A DNA stretch of 64,000 nucleotides from Oscillospiraceae bacterium. GTDB lineage: Bacteria > Bacillota > Clostridia > Oscillospirales > Oscillospiraceae. Both the position numbers and the translations under genes were made by a program. The notes under the pieces are model-generated. The model was not told the origin of the DNA. It ran no database searches and worked only from the letters and a program-made list of their open reading frames with translations. Below are positions 44,222 through 53,400 of this stretch, in pieces. Where the stretch lies: assembly GCA_902802045.1 (NCBI GenBank), contig CADCKQ010000002.1, positions 332,632 through 396,631 of the forward strand. The letters run 5' to 3'. Numbering within the stretch: position 1 is the stretch's first letter; every line of letters begins with the position of its first letter.

Positions 44222-45451
44222 GTGGATAATTCTTTTCAAGGAAAACAGAATAAGGCCCGAAAAGCCGTTACGCCTCCGAAGTATGTAAAGCAGGTGCTTA
44301 TCGATCTTCAGGCGCACGGTTATAAAGCTTATCTGGTCGGCGGGTGCTGCAGGGACATGCTTCTCGGAGTCACTCCAAACGACTGGGATATCTGTACTTC
44401 TGCATTACCCGCAGAGATATGCTCCGTCTTTGACAGCACCGTTCTCACCGGTGCAAAACACGGAACCGTCACAGTCATCATCGGCTCTCACAGAGTGGAG
44501 GTGACCACCTTCCGTCTTGAAAATACATATTCGGATCACCGGCATCCGGATAATGTCATGTTTGTAGCCGATCTTACGGAAGATCTCAAACGCCGCGATT
44601 TCACAATGAATGCCATCGCGATTCCGCCCGACGGATATGTTTCCGATCCGTTCGGCGGAAGGGACGACATCAGAAACAGGCTGATCCGCTGCGTGGGAAA
44701 TCCTGAAGAGAGGTTTGAGGAGGACGCTTTGAGAATGTTCAGAGCGCTCCGTTTTTCTGCCAGACTCGGCTTCGACATCGAGGAAAAAACATATTCGGCC
44801 ATAGAGAAGAAGGCCGCCCTCGCCTCTGAGCTTGCCCCCGAGAGGATACACGATGAGCTGGAGAAAATACTCCTGACCAACAGACCGGAGATCATAGCCG
44901 ATGCAGTCAGCCTCGGACTTCTGGACCGGTTTATTGAATGCCGCAATGTATGCAGGGAAAAGCTGAAGCTGCTTCCCACCATTCCGAGAAAACAGCTGAT
45001 GAGGTGGTCGGCTCTCTGCAGCGTGCTGATGAGCTCCGGCTGCATTACGGACACAAAGAAATTTCTCGGGTCGCTCCGCTCGGACAGACGGACACTCTCG
45101 ATCTGCAACACAGCCCAGAGGATACTTGAAGGCCCGATTCCGGGCAATCCGGTCGAATGGAAAAAGCTCCTGAGCCGGTATGGACGGGATGCAGTTTCAT
45201 GTGCTTCATGCGGTTTTGACATAGTCTCGGGATCGGAGTCCAGAGCGGAACTGAGGAAAGTGCTTAAAAGCGGAGAGCCCTACTCTATGGCAGACCTTGC
45301 CTTAAACGGTGACGATCTCCTGGCCATGGGATACAGAGGAAAAGAACTTGGAAATATGCTGGGATTTCTTCTCGATTACATCATTTCGTTTCCCGAGTAC
45401 AACAAAAAAGATATTCTCATTTCACTTGTTCAGGGGATAAGCGATGATTGA
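44222..45451 (+). CDS. cca: CCA tRNA nucleotidyltransferase
   Basis: 409 residues: a class II nucleotidyltransferase that builds or repairs the 3' CCA of tRNAs. Catalytic head GYKAYLVGGCCRDMLLG with the DWDIC carboxylates, then RRDFTMNAIA and EDALRMFRALRFSARLGF. The start is a GTG with no ribosome site upstream, consistent with leaderless translation. It forms an operon with the DUF2156 and GNAT genes. Confidence 0.94.
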   Translation: MDNSFQGKQNKARKAVTPPKYVKQVLIDLQAHGYKAYLVGGCCRDMLLGVTPNDWDICTSALPAEICSVFDSTVLTGAKHGTVTVIIGSHRVEVTTFRLENTYSDHRHPDNVMFVADLTEDLKRRDFTMNAIAIPPDGYVSDPFGGRDDIRNRLIRCVGNPEERFEEDALRMFRALRFSARLGFDIEEKTYSAIEKKAALASELAPERIHDELEKILLTNRPEIIADAVSLGLLDRFIECRNVCREKLKLLPTIPRKQLMRWSALCSVLMSSGCITDTKKFLGSLRSDRRTLSICNTAQRILEGPIPGNPVEWKKLLSRYGRDAVSCASCGFDIVSGSESRAELRKVLKSGEPYSMADLALNGDDLLAMGYRGKELGNMLGFLLDYIISFPEYNKKDILISLVQGISDD

Positions 45452-46343
45452 ACTGACACCTATAGGATTTGAACATAAAGAAAGATGTGACGCTGCGGTT
45501 TTTGCCGAAAACAGCCCCAGTGCCGATTTCTGCTTCGGAAATCTTTTCATATGGCAAAATGCCTTCTGTACAAGATCCGGATTTATCGGGCAGCGAATGA
45601 TATCAAGGCACTGCCTCGGAAGCAAGAGCGCGTACGCTTTCCCGGTCGGTTCCGGGGACCTGAAGGAAGCTGTTCTGGCTGAGGAGATGCTCGCCAAAGC
45701 CAATAACGAGAGCTTTGTCATAACATATGTGACTGAAGACCAGAAAGCGCAGCTCGAAGAAGCCTTCCCGGGCAAATTCCTCTTCAGGGAGACTCCTGAG
45801 ATAAGCGATTATATATACGATATTGAAAAGCTCTGCACTTATTCCGGTAAAGCGCTGCACGGGAAGAAAAACCACTGTAACCGCTTTGAGTCCGAGCATG
45901 ACTGGCATTTTGAACCGCTTACATCCCAGCTGATACCTTACTGTGCCGAGATGTACAACGGCTGGGAAAAAGCACACTCAGACAACTTCAACGCCATGAT
46001 GGGCTTCGAGGAGGATGTAATCGACAAGAGCTTTATTTTCTTTGACAGGCTCGGTTTTGACGGAGGCGTTCTTTTTGCGGACGGAGAAATAATGGGCTTC
46101 ACCATCGGTGAAAAATGCTCGAATGATACGTATGACGTCCATATAGAAAAATCTCGTGCAGATGTAAACGGGGCATACCCCATGGTCTGCAGGGAGTTTT
46201 CCAGAATGATAAGATCAAAATATCCTGAAATCAGATACATTAACCGGGAAGATGATATGGGACTTGAATCGCTGAGGAAATCGAAGGAAAGCTACAAGCC
46301 GGAGTTCATGGTGAAAAAGTATGTTGCTGTACCGGGAATATGA
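45444..46343 (+). CDS. DUF2156 (phosphatidylglycerol lysyltransferase-like) protein
   Basis: A 299-residue protein of the DUF2156 family: ENSPSADFCFGNLFIWQNAF near the start, KKNHCNRFESEHDW in the middle, and the acceptor half YPMVCREFSRMIRSKYPEIRYINREDDMGLESLRKSKESYKP. It has the double-GNAT fold of LPG synthase and FemX-type aminoacyl-tRNA-dependent transferases but no membrane part. It overlaps cca by eight bases. The substrate is unknown. Confidence 0.9.
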   Translation: MIELTPIGFEHKERCDAAVFAENSPSADFCFGNLFIWQNAFCTRSGFIGQRMISRHCLGSKSAYAFPVGSGDLKEAVLAEEMLAKANNESFVITYVTEDQKAQLEEAFPGKFLFRETPEISDYIYDIEKLCTYSGKALHGKKNHCNRFESEHDWHFEPLTSQLIPYCAEMYNGWEKAHSDNFNAMMGFEEDVIDKSFIFFDRLGFDGGVLFADGEIMGFTIGEKCSNDTYDVHIEKSRADVNGAYPMVCREFSRMIRSKYPEIRYINREDDMGLESLRKSKESYKPEFMVKKYVAVPGI

Positions 46344-47142
46344 TGAAAAAGATATAAGCGCTATGACCTCTGTCTGGACCTCCGTATTCGGAGACGGGGA
46401 ATCCTTCGTCAGGCGCTTTATACACGGTCTTAAGGACTACGGTACCGCCGTTGTTGCTGAAGAAAATGGAACTGTGCTCGGCTGCGCATATGTCATAAGA
46501 GGCCAGGAACTGGTTTTCCCGAACGTAAATGAGGAGCACGGAATCCCCATCGCCTATGTTTACGCCGTAGCTGTATCTGAAGAAGCAAGAGGCAGAGGCA
46601 TCGGCAAAGGTCTATGCAAAAAAACTCTGGAGTTCGGCAGCATAGACGGGGATAAAAATGTTATCTTTGCTACATTGCCTGCTGAGGATCGGCTTTATTC
46701 TTTTTACAGTGAAACTCTGGGTACGGAAAATATTCTTATGCGTCAGAAAAAAGAAGTCTCTTCCCCGATCAAAGGCATGTGTATGCGCATGAGCTCCACC
46801 GAATATATGCTCTGGCGTGAGAATTATCTCAAGGACAAGGTCCACGTCAGACTCTCAAACCACCTCCTTGAACAGCAGAAGCTGCTTCTTGAAAGCTATG
46901 GCGGCGGCTTTTATCTGAACGAATACGGGTTCGCTGCGTGCTGCATGGAAGACGGAGTCTGCATAATAAAGGAGCTTCTCTGCAGAAACGAGGAGCTGTC
47001 GGTGAAATGTGCAAACCTGCTCGCTGCAGAGCTTGGCTGCAGCAAAGCTGTATATTATACGATGTCTGAGACCGGGGAAAAGTATGCAGTTCTGAACGCA
47101 AAGATTCCACCCGTTACCGAGTGGAATCTTACTCTTGACTGA
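46321..47142 (+). CDS. GNAT family N-acetyltransferase
   Basis: 273 residues. The N-terminal half is a GNAT domain with the acetyl-CoA motif AVSEEARGRGIGKGLCKKTLE (about 81-101); the C-terminal half is Cys-rich and has the look of an Eis/SCP2-type extension. It overlaps the DUF2156 gene by 23 bases, so it is translationally coupled. Substrate unknown. Confidence 0.88.
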   Translation: MLLYREYDEKDISAMTSVWTSVFGDGESFVRRFIHGLKDYGTAVVAEENGTVLGCAYVIRGQELVFPNVNEEHGIPIAYVYAVAVSEEARGRGIGKGLCKKTLEFGSIDGDKNVIFATLPAEDRLYSFYSETLGTENILMRQKKEVSSPIKGMCMRMSSTEYMLWRENYLKDKVHVRLSNHLLEQQKLLLESYGGGFYLNEYGFAACCMEDGVCIIKELLCRNEELSVKCANLLAAELGCSKAVYYTMSETGEKYAVLNAKIPPVTEWNLTLD

Positions 47143-47163
47143 AAACAGTTTATTCTTTTTCTG

Positions 47164-48351
47164 TTACTTCTTGAGGTAGTCCTTCATGACGCCGCCAAGG
47201 ATGCTGATGCCTTCTTCTATCCTCTCGTCCTGCATGCATGAGTAATTGAGTCTCATGCAGTTTTTCTTTTCGCCGTACGGGAAGAATCCGATGCCCGGAA
47301 CATAGGCTACATTCTTCTCGAGGCACTTGGGAGCCATCTCCGCGGTATCGATATAATCGGGCAGCTCTACCCATGTAAACAGGCCGCCGTCAGGATCCGT
47401 AAATACGGCTTCCTCGGGGAAGTACTTGCTCATACATTCGACCATGAATCTGCAGCGGTGCCCGTATACCTCACGGATGCGGTCCACATGAGCGTCAAGA
47501 TCGAACATGTCGATGAATTTTGAAACCTCCATGGCGCTGATGGTGGACGGCTGCAGAGACGCTGCCTGAGCCATGAAGTTGTATTTTGCGAGTATCTCAT
47601 CGCCCGCGCATACCCAGCCTAGACGATAGCCCGGAGCGAGGATCTTGGAGAATGTTCCGAGATAGACCACTAGGCCTTTTGTATCCATGGATTTGAGAGC
47701 AGGGAGATATTCGCCCTTGTAGCGGAGCTCGCCATAGGGGTTATCCTCTATGACGGGGACCTCATACTTGTTGATGATTTCCATGAATGCTTTGCGGCGC
47801 TCAAGCGGCCATGTACGGCCCGAAGGGTTCTGGAAATCGGGAATAACATAGATCATCCTGACTCTGTCGTTTGTGGCAAGGACTTTCTCGAGCTCGGACA
47901 TTATCATTCCGTCCTTATCCGTCGGAATGGAAACGAACTTCGGCTCACTGGTCTTGAAAGCGTTGATTGCGCCGAGATACGACGGGCTCTCAATGATAAC
48001 CACATCATCCGGGTTCAGGAAAACTCTTCCGGAAAAATCAAGGCCCTGCTGGCTTCCGGAAGTAATGAGAATATGGTTAGCGTCTGTCTTTATGTTATTC
48101 TTGGCCAGCATTCTTTCAGCTATCTGGACTCTGAGCGGTTCATATCCCGGGGTCTCTCCGTACTGGAGAGCCTTTGTGCCGTTTTCCTTCAGAACGGCAA
48201 CTGCAGCCTGGGTAATTTCCTCAACGGGGAACAGTTCCGGAGCGGGTAGTCCGCCTGCAAATGAGATCATTCCAGGCATGGTTGCGATCTTCAGGATCTC
48301 ACGGATCGCGCTGCCTTTGAGGTTATCCATTCTTGATGCGAATTTGATCAT
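47164..48351 (-). CDS. PLP-dependent class I/II aminotransferase
   Basis: 395 residues of the MocR/LysN-like fold-type I group: ISFAGGLPAPELFPVEE, LITSGSQQGLDF, IYVIPDFQNPSGRTW, and the PLP lysine in YLGTFSKILAPGYRLGW. Related enzymes act on 2-aminoadipate or branched-chain and aromatic amino acids; the exact substrate is not clear. The start at 48351 has GGAG eight bases upstream, favouring it over the GTG at 48360. Confidence 0.92.
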   Translation of the reverse strand: MIKFASRMDNLKGSAIREILKIATMPGMISFAGGLPAPELFPVEEITQAAVAVLKENGTKALQYGETPGYEPLRVQIAERMLAKNNIKTDANHILITSGSQQGLDFSGRVFLNPDDVVIIESPSYLGAINAFKTSEPKFVSIPTDKDGMIMSELEKVLATNDRVRMIYVIPDFQNPSGRTWPLERRKAFMEIINKYEVPVIEDNPYGELRYKGEYLPALKSMDTKGLVVYLGTFSKILAPGYRLGWVCAGDEILAKYNFMAQAASLQPSTISAMEVSKFIDMFDLDAHVDRIREVYGHRCRFMVECMSKYFPEEAVFTDPDGGLFTWVELPDYIDTAEMAPKCLEKNVAYVPGIGFFPYGEKKNCMRLNYSCMQDERIEEGISILGGVMKDYLKK

Positions 48352-48410
48352 AAGATACACTCCTTTTATATATTATCCGTTTTGCAGAATAACAGTTCTG
48401 CTTTGTAATA

Positions 48411-48439
48411 ATTTTAGCATATCCGAAACTCTATTTCAA
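48411..48439 (-). promoter_or_regulatory. aminotransferase promoter
   Basis: TTGAAA (48434-48439), 17 bp, TAAAAT (48411-48416) on the minus strand. Confidence 0.7.
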
Positions 48440-48452
48440 TTGAAACAATAAA

Positions 48453-48477
48453 AAACGGAGGTCAATGACCTCCGTTT
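48453..48477 (-). terminator. metG terminator
   Basis: Perfect 11-bp stem AAACGGAGGTC/GACCTCCGTTT with a 3-base loop and a T-run on the minus strand. Confidence 0.9.
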
Positions 48478-48509
48478 GATCATTATTCTACAGAGAAGAT
48501 CCGGTGATC

Positions 48510-50456
48510 TCAGCAGAGCCTCATGCCAGCGGGAACGGCGTCATCGAGGATGAGAAGATGCAGCTGTTCTTTGCCGTCTTCCTCCTTCACTGCCGAGATT
48601 AGCATTCCGTTGGAATCATAGCCCATCATCTTGCGTGGCGGGAGATTCAGAATGGCGACGAGCGTCTTGCCGACAAGGGCCTCGGGCTCATAGAATTTGT
48701 GTATTCCCGAGAGGATCTGCCTCGGTGTGCCCGATCCGTCATCAAGAGAGAATTTGAGTAGTTTCTCGGATTTGGGAACTGCCTCGCAGGAGAGCACTTT
48801 TACTGTCCTCATATCGCACCTGGCAAATTCATCTATCGTCACATCAGGCAGCACAGGCTCGGAGACAGGTACGCTCTTTTTGTGCTGGAGCTTCTCAAGC
48901 TCGGTGATCTCCTTCTCGGTATCCAGCCTCGGGAAGAGGGTCTCACCTTTTCTGACGCTGACATTCACAGGCAGTGCTCCGAACTTTCCGGCGCTCTCCC
49001 ATGTGCGGCAGTCCGCATCCGCTCCGATCTGATCCAGAGCCTTGGCACTGCTGTCGGGAATCACGGGAGTCAGGAGTATAAGCGAAACTCTGATGGCCTC
49101 AAGGAGGTTATAAAGGACAGTTGCAAGTCTTGCCTTTTTGCTCACGTCTCTGGCAAGTATCCACGGAGTCGTCTCGTCAATATATTTGTTGGCGCGCTGC
49201 AGAAGCTTGAAAACTTCATCGATCCCTAGGTGGATCTGGAAAGCATCCATCTGTTTTTCGTATCTGCCGCGGACCGCATTTATCATTTCAATAAGCTCGC
49301 TGTCCGCTTCGCTCTCCTCACGGTCCTCAGGAAGTGTGCCGCCAAAGTACTTCTCGGTCATGGCCGTCGTTCTGGATACCAGATTTCCGAGGTTATTCGC
49401 AAGGTCTGTGTTTATGGTGTTTATAAGAAGCTCGTTTGAGAAATTTCCGTCGGATCCGAACGGGAAGGTACGGAGCAGGAAGAATCTCAAAGCGTCAACT
49501 CCGAAGCGTTCTGCCAATACATACGGGTCAACGACGTTGCCCTTGGATTTGGACATCTTTCCGCCGTCAATGACGAGCCAGCCGTGCCCGTATACCTTCT
49601 GAGGAACGGGAAGGCCGAGACTCATGAGCATTGCGGGCCAGATTATGGAGTGGAACCTGACTATCTCCTTGCCGACTATATGATGGGCAACCGGCCAGAA
49701 CTTGTCGAAATCATCATATTTATCGTTCAGGTAACCGAGAGCTGTAATATAGTTTGAAAGAGCGTCTACCCATACATATACCACATGGCCGGGATCAAAG
49801 TCCACGGGGATGCCCCAGGTGAAGCTCGTACGGCTGACGCAGAGATCCTCAAGACCGGGCTTAATGAAGTTGTTTATCATCTCATTGACACGGCTGGCCG
49901 GCTCGAGGAAGGTCCCTGTCTCAAGAAGCTCCTGTACAGGCTTGGCGTATTTGGAGAGTCTGAAGAAATAAGCCTCTTCCTCCGCGTCTTCAACGGGTCT
50001 GCCGCAGTCCGGGCACTTGCCGTCTATCAGCTGGGACTCGGTCCAAAAGCTCTCGCACGGCGTGCAATACTTGCCGACATATTTGCCCTTGTATATATCA
50101 CCGTTGTCATACATCTTGCGGAAGATCCTCTGTATGGACTTCACGTGATAATCGTCGGTCGTGCGGATGAATCTGTCGTTTGAAATGTTCATCAGCTTCC
50201 AGAGGTCAAGGATCCCCCCCGGGCCCTCGACTATCCTGTCCACGAACTCCTTGGGCGTGACCCCGGCTTCCTGGGCTTTCTTCTCTATCTTCTGTCCGTG
50301 CTCGTCGGTGCCTGTCAGGAACATGACATCATATCCGCTGAGGCGTTTGTAGCGGGCAAGCGAGTCGGTAGCGACAGTGCAGTAGGTGTGCCCTATATGC
50401 AGCTTGTCCGAGGGATAGTAGATAGGTGTCGTAATGTAGAAGCTTCCTTTACTCAT
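48510..50456 (-). CDS. metG: methionyl-tRNA synthetase
   Basis: 648 residues. The HIGH motif is HIGHTYCTV (about 21-29), with a zinc knuckle (CTPCESFW..CPDCGRP) and KMSKSKGNV (about 298-306). A C-terminal OB-fold tRNA-binding domain (IDEFARCDMRTVKVLSCEAVPKSEKLLKF) closes the protein. Last gene of the htpG-hemW-vanW-metG run. Confidence 0.97.
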   Translation of the reverse strand: MSKGSFYITTPIYYPSDKLHIGHTYCTVATDSLARYKRLSGYDVMFLTGTDEHGQKIEKKAQEAGVTPKEFVDRIVEGPGGILDLWKLMNISNDRFIRTTDDYHVKSIQRIFRKMYDNGDIYKGKYVGKYCTPCESFWTESQLIDGKCPDCGRPVEDAEEEAYFFRLSKYAKPVQELLETGTFLEPASRVNEMINNFIKPGLEDLCVSRTSFTWGIPVDFDPGHVVYVWVDALSNYITALGYLNDKYDDFDKFWPVAHHIVGKEIVRFHSIIWPAMLMSLGLPVPQKVYGHGWLVIDGGKMSKSKGNVVDPYVLAERFGVDALRFFLLRTFPFGSDGNFSNELLINTINTDLANNLGNLVSRTTAMTEKYFGGTLPEDREESEADSELIEMINAVRGRYEKQMDAFQIHLGIDEVFKLLQRANKYIDETTPWILARDVSKKARLATVLYNLLEAIRVSLILLTPVIPDSSAKALDQIGADADCRTWESAGKFGALPVNVSVRKGETLFPRLDTEKEITELEKLQHKKSVPVSEPVLPDVTIDEFARCDMRTVKVLSCEAVPKSEKLLKFSLDDGSGTPRQILSGIHKFYEPEALVGKTLVAILNLPPRKMMGYDSNGMLISAVKEEDGKEQLHLLILDDAVPAGMRLC

Positions 50457-50496
50457 TTTCTCTCTCCTTATATCTGTGTATCAAATTCTTTCCGTT

Positions 50497-52104
50497 TCAG
50501 TTGGCTCCGTGCGGGAAGTATGTGCTGTAGGGGGCCCCCACATATGGGATCTCGCCCTCATGGCCGGGAATATCTATTGCATTCCCGTCTTTGTCAAACC
50601 GGTACAAAACCGTATATCCGCGGTATATCCTGTTTCCGTTTGCGTCTGTAAGCGGAGATCCGTCTTCAAGCTCCTTTACCATACCGCCTGAAGGCACTAT
50701 ATATGTTCCGTCGGTATCAGTGCCCCAGATCTGGAACTTGAGCTCGGTCGTCTCATCATCTGCCGAACAGACTATCTTCACGGGGTATTCCCTTCCGTTT
50801 GTAAATCTGAAATCGGGGCTCGGCCAGGAGACAGTGGCGTCGATTCCCGGGTCAAGATAGAGCACCCTGAATATGTGGCACTCACGGTGTGTCTCAGGGT
50901 CGTCACCCTCGACATTCGGATCAGTGAAGTCATCGAGCTGGGCTGCCAGAACAGCAACGTAGAGCGTTGAAGATACCTGACAGACACCGCCGCCCGTCTC
51001 CATTATGACCTGGTCTCCGCTGTAAGCCGGGGCGGCTTTGAAGCCGCGCTCCTCAGTCCGCTCCCCAAGTCTTTCATTATACGAAAATGTCTCGCCCGGC
51101 ATAAGCGTTATCCCGTTTAAGATCGAGACCGCCAGGTTTATGTTGCTCATACGCTCCGGGGAGGAATCGTAGTAATATGTGGATTTTTCGCCCAGAAGGT
51201 CTTTGTAGAGAGTAGCTTCAAGGTCTTCCGCCGTCACTTCCGGATCGTCCAGAGCAAGAGGAACTTCAACAACGGTTCCCGCCGGAGCTGACTCCCACAG
51301 TGACGCTGCTTTTGAAGCGTCGAATGTTATACCGTATACTTCAGGGATGATCTCGAACTTGTCGGTAAATTCAGCGTCTTTTTTCTCCACGTGAAGTGTC
51401 TTGAGTATCGCGTCGAAGTCCGGAGCTTCCAGACCGTTTACCGGTATAAATGACAGCTCGGTCGCGTTATTCGAGAGGGCATCAACTGCCTGCTCATATA
51501 CTTCATCTTCGGATATGGTGCCGTCAGAAGATATTTTCGGATACTCGAGCAAGGCTCTGTCAATATCTATAAGATACTTCTCCCCGGCCATCTTTTCGTT
51601 GAAAGCGGTGACTGCCTCAGCTATCCTGCTCCGGATGTATTCCCCGTTGTATTCGATACCGTCTGTTATGGCATCGTGTTCTTCATTGAGGCTTTTTATG
51701 TAGCTTATAAGATTGGCAAAGATATTCCCCTGTCTTCCGTAGCTCAGAGCAGCATTTGCGGCATTTTCAGCCGTGATAAAAGCGTCCGCTTCTGCATAGT
51801 TGATGCTGCAGCTGATATCGAACGGTAAGGAAATGACAAGATCCTTTTCCCCGGCTTCATTCCAGCCGGAACCCTCCAACGCAGAAACAGCCTGCTCCCG
51901 GGTCAGGCCGCCGACAGGACTGCCTTTAACCGTTACATTCGGATATACGGTCTTCCCGTTCGAGACGACAAGGCCCGCGCCGGCAACCGCGACGATAATG
52001 ACAGCGAGAACTATCCCCGTTATCATCATTATCCTGCGTCTGCGGCGGCGTCTTTTCTTTTTGCTGAGCTTTTTCTTTTTCGGTATTTTAAGTTCTTCGT
52101 CCAT
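50497..52104 (-). CDS. VanW family membrane-anchored protein
   Basis: 535 residues: a Lys/Arg-rich N terminus, one transmembrane segment (about 27-48), paired peptidoglycan-binding-like domains (about 55-310), and a VanW domain (FSYNERLGERTEERGFKAAP; GGGVCQVSSTLYVAVLAA) with a short G5-like end. VanW proteins occur in glycopeptide-resistance clusters and as wall-linked proteins of unknown action; no van ligases are present here. Confidence 0.9.
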   Translation of the reverse strand: MDEELKIPKKKKLSKKKRRRRRRRIMMITGIVLAVIIVAVAGAGLVVSNGKTVYPNVTVKGSPVGGLTREQAVSALEGSGWNEAGEKDLVISLPFDISCSINYAEADAFITAENAANAALSYGRQGNIFANLISYIKSLNEEHDAITDGIEYNGEYIRSRIAEAVTAFNEKMAGEKYLIDIDRALLEYPKISSDGTISEDEVYEQAVDALSNNATELSFIPVNGLEAPDFDAILKTLHVEKKDAEFTDKFEIIPEVYGITFDASKAASLWESAPAGTVVEVPLALDDPEVTAEDLEATLYKDLLGEKSTYYYDSSPERMSNINLAVSILNGITLMPGETFSYNERLGERTEERGFKAAPAYSGDQVIMETGGGVCQVSSTLYVAVLAAQLDDFTDPNVEGDDPETHRECHIFRVLYLDPGIDATVSWPSPDFRFTNGREYPVKIVCSADDETTELKFQIWGTDTDGTYIVPSGGMVKELEDGSPLTDANGNRIYRGYTVLYRFDKDGNAIDIPGHEGEIPYVGAPYSTYFPHGAN

Positions 52105-52113
52105 AAAAATCCT

Positions 52114-53382
52114 TTAAAACTTCTTTTTTGCTACCTGCTGCCTGTATATTTCTTTAAATATCTCATCCTCTGTCGAGGGTAGAGCTATCCTGCTCTCGAC
52201 CTTATAGGCCTCTCTCATCCAGGGTATGCTGTCGACCCTTCCGGTGGTCTGGGCTTCGAGCATAATGCCTATAAGGGTATTGGAGATCAGAAATCCCGGA
52301 ACGGTAAAATGCCATCTGTCCTCTTCCTGGACCGCCCAGCCTTTTTCCTCAAAGATCTTCAGTACTCCGATTATCGGGCGCCAGTCACACTGTGTCTTGG
52401 TCCTGTATTCCTTTTCGGATATGCCGTTTGTCATCCTCATCGCGAGCATTATATACTCGACCGCTCTTTCAAGAGGCGTCACAGTCTCTCTCTCGTCGAT
52501 GAGATCCTCTCCGGTATCCATCCGGTCTATGTATTCTTTAAGATTCCTGATATAACTGAACCGCTGGTTGCCCATGCAGGAGTGCGCTCCGGGGCCGAAA
52601 CCGAGATAATCCTCCAGTGTCCAGTATTTTATGTTGTGCCTCGACTCATAGCCCCTGACCGCAAAATTGGATATCTCATACTGGGCAAATCCGTATTTAC
52701 CCAGCATCTCAGCCGCATAGCAGTACATGTCCGCCTGGGTGTCGTCGTCAGGAATGATCGGGCTTCCGAAGTATTCATTGTACATCTTTGTCCCGGGCTC
52801 CAGTTTCAGAGCATAACAGGAGATGTGCTCGGGCTTCAGTTCTATGGCTTTGGCCAGCGTCTCCGCCCAGTCGTTTTTTGTCTGGGACGGAAGTCCGTAC
52901 ATGAGATCGAGACTTATATTCTCGAAGCCGGCATCCCTCGCGTCGCTGACCGCTTTGCGGACCTGCCTGAAATTGTGTCTTCTGCCGATCAGTTTCAGAA
53001 GATCGTCGTTAGCGGACTGGGCACCTATCGAGAGTCTGTTTATGCCTTCACGCCTTAAGAGCTTCAGCATCTCGGGGTCTGTGCTGTCCGGGTTTACCTC
53101 GCATGTGACCTCCGAATCAACCATCACGTTGCCGTTGAGCTTCAGCATGTTGAATATATCGGCTATCTTCTCGGCTCCGTAATAGCTTGGAGTGCCTCCC
53201 CCGAAATAGACGGAATCGACATCATACCGGAGAATGGCGCTTTCCGATTCATGGATATGCTGCAGCAGAGCCTGATGATAATCGGGCATCATATGGTCGC
53301 AGCCGGCCAGTGAATAGAAATCGCAATAGCCGCATTTCCCGGCGCAAAACGGTATATGGATGTAGATTCCGAGCTTTTCCAT
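52114..53382 (-). CDS. hemW: radical SAM protein HemW
   Basis: 422 residues of the HemW (coproporphyrinogen III oxidase-like heme chaperone) family. The radical SAM motif is YIHIPFCAGKCGYCDFY (CxxxCxxC), then YFGGGTPSY and CEVNPDS, and the HemW C-terminal domain. HemW handles heme insertion rather than oxidising coproporphyrinogen. The ATG at 53382 is preferred over a TTG three bases upstream. Confidence 0.93.
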   Translation of the reverse strand: MEKLGIYIHIPFCAGKCGYCDFYSLAGCDHMMPDYHQALLQHIHESESAILRYDVDSVYFGGGTPSYYGAEKIADIFNMLKLNGNVMVDSEVTCEVNPDSTDPEMLKLLRREGINRLSIGAQSANDDLLKLIGRRHNFRQVRKAVSDARDAGFENISLDLMYGLPSQTKNDWAETLAKAIELKPEHISCYALKLEPGTKMYNEYFGSPIIPDDDTQADMYCYAAEMLGKYGFAQYEISNFAVRGYESRHNIKYWTLEDYLGFGPGAHSCMGNQRFSYIRNLKEYIDRMDTGEDLIDERETVTPLERAVEYIMLAMRMTNGISEKEYRTKTQCDWRPIIGVLKIFEEKGWAVQEEDRWHFTVPGFLISNTLIGIMLEAQTTGRVDSIPWMREAYKVESRIALPSTEDEIFKEIYRQQVAKKKF

Positions 53383-53400
53383 CAAATGGCTGAATTATCC

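Noticed and set aside
50497..52104. Glycopeptide resistance cluster, from VanW and the VanY-like gene
   Set aside because: The two are 12 kb apart, and vanH/vanA/vanX or a VanRS pair are absent; both families are common housekeeping wall genes in clostridia.
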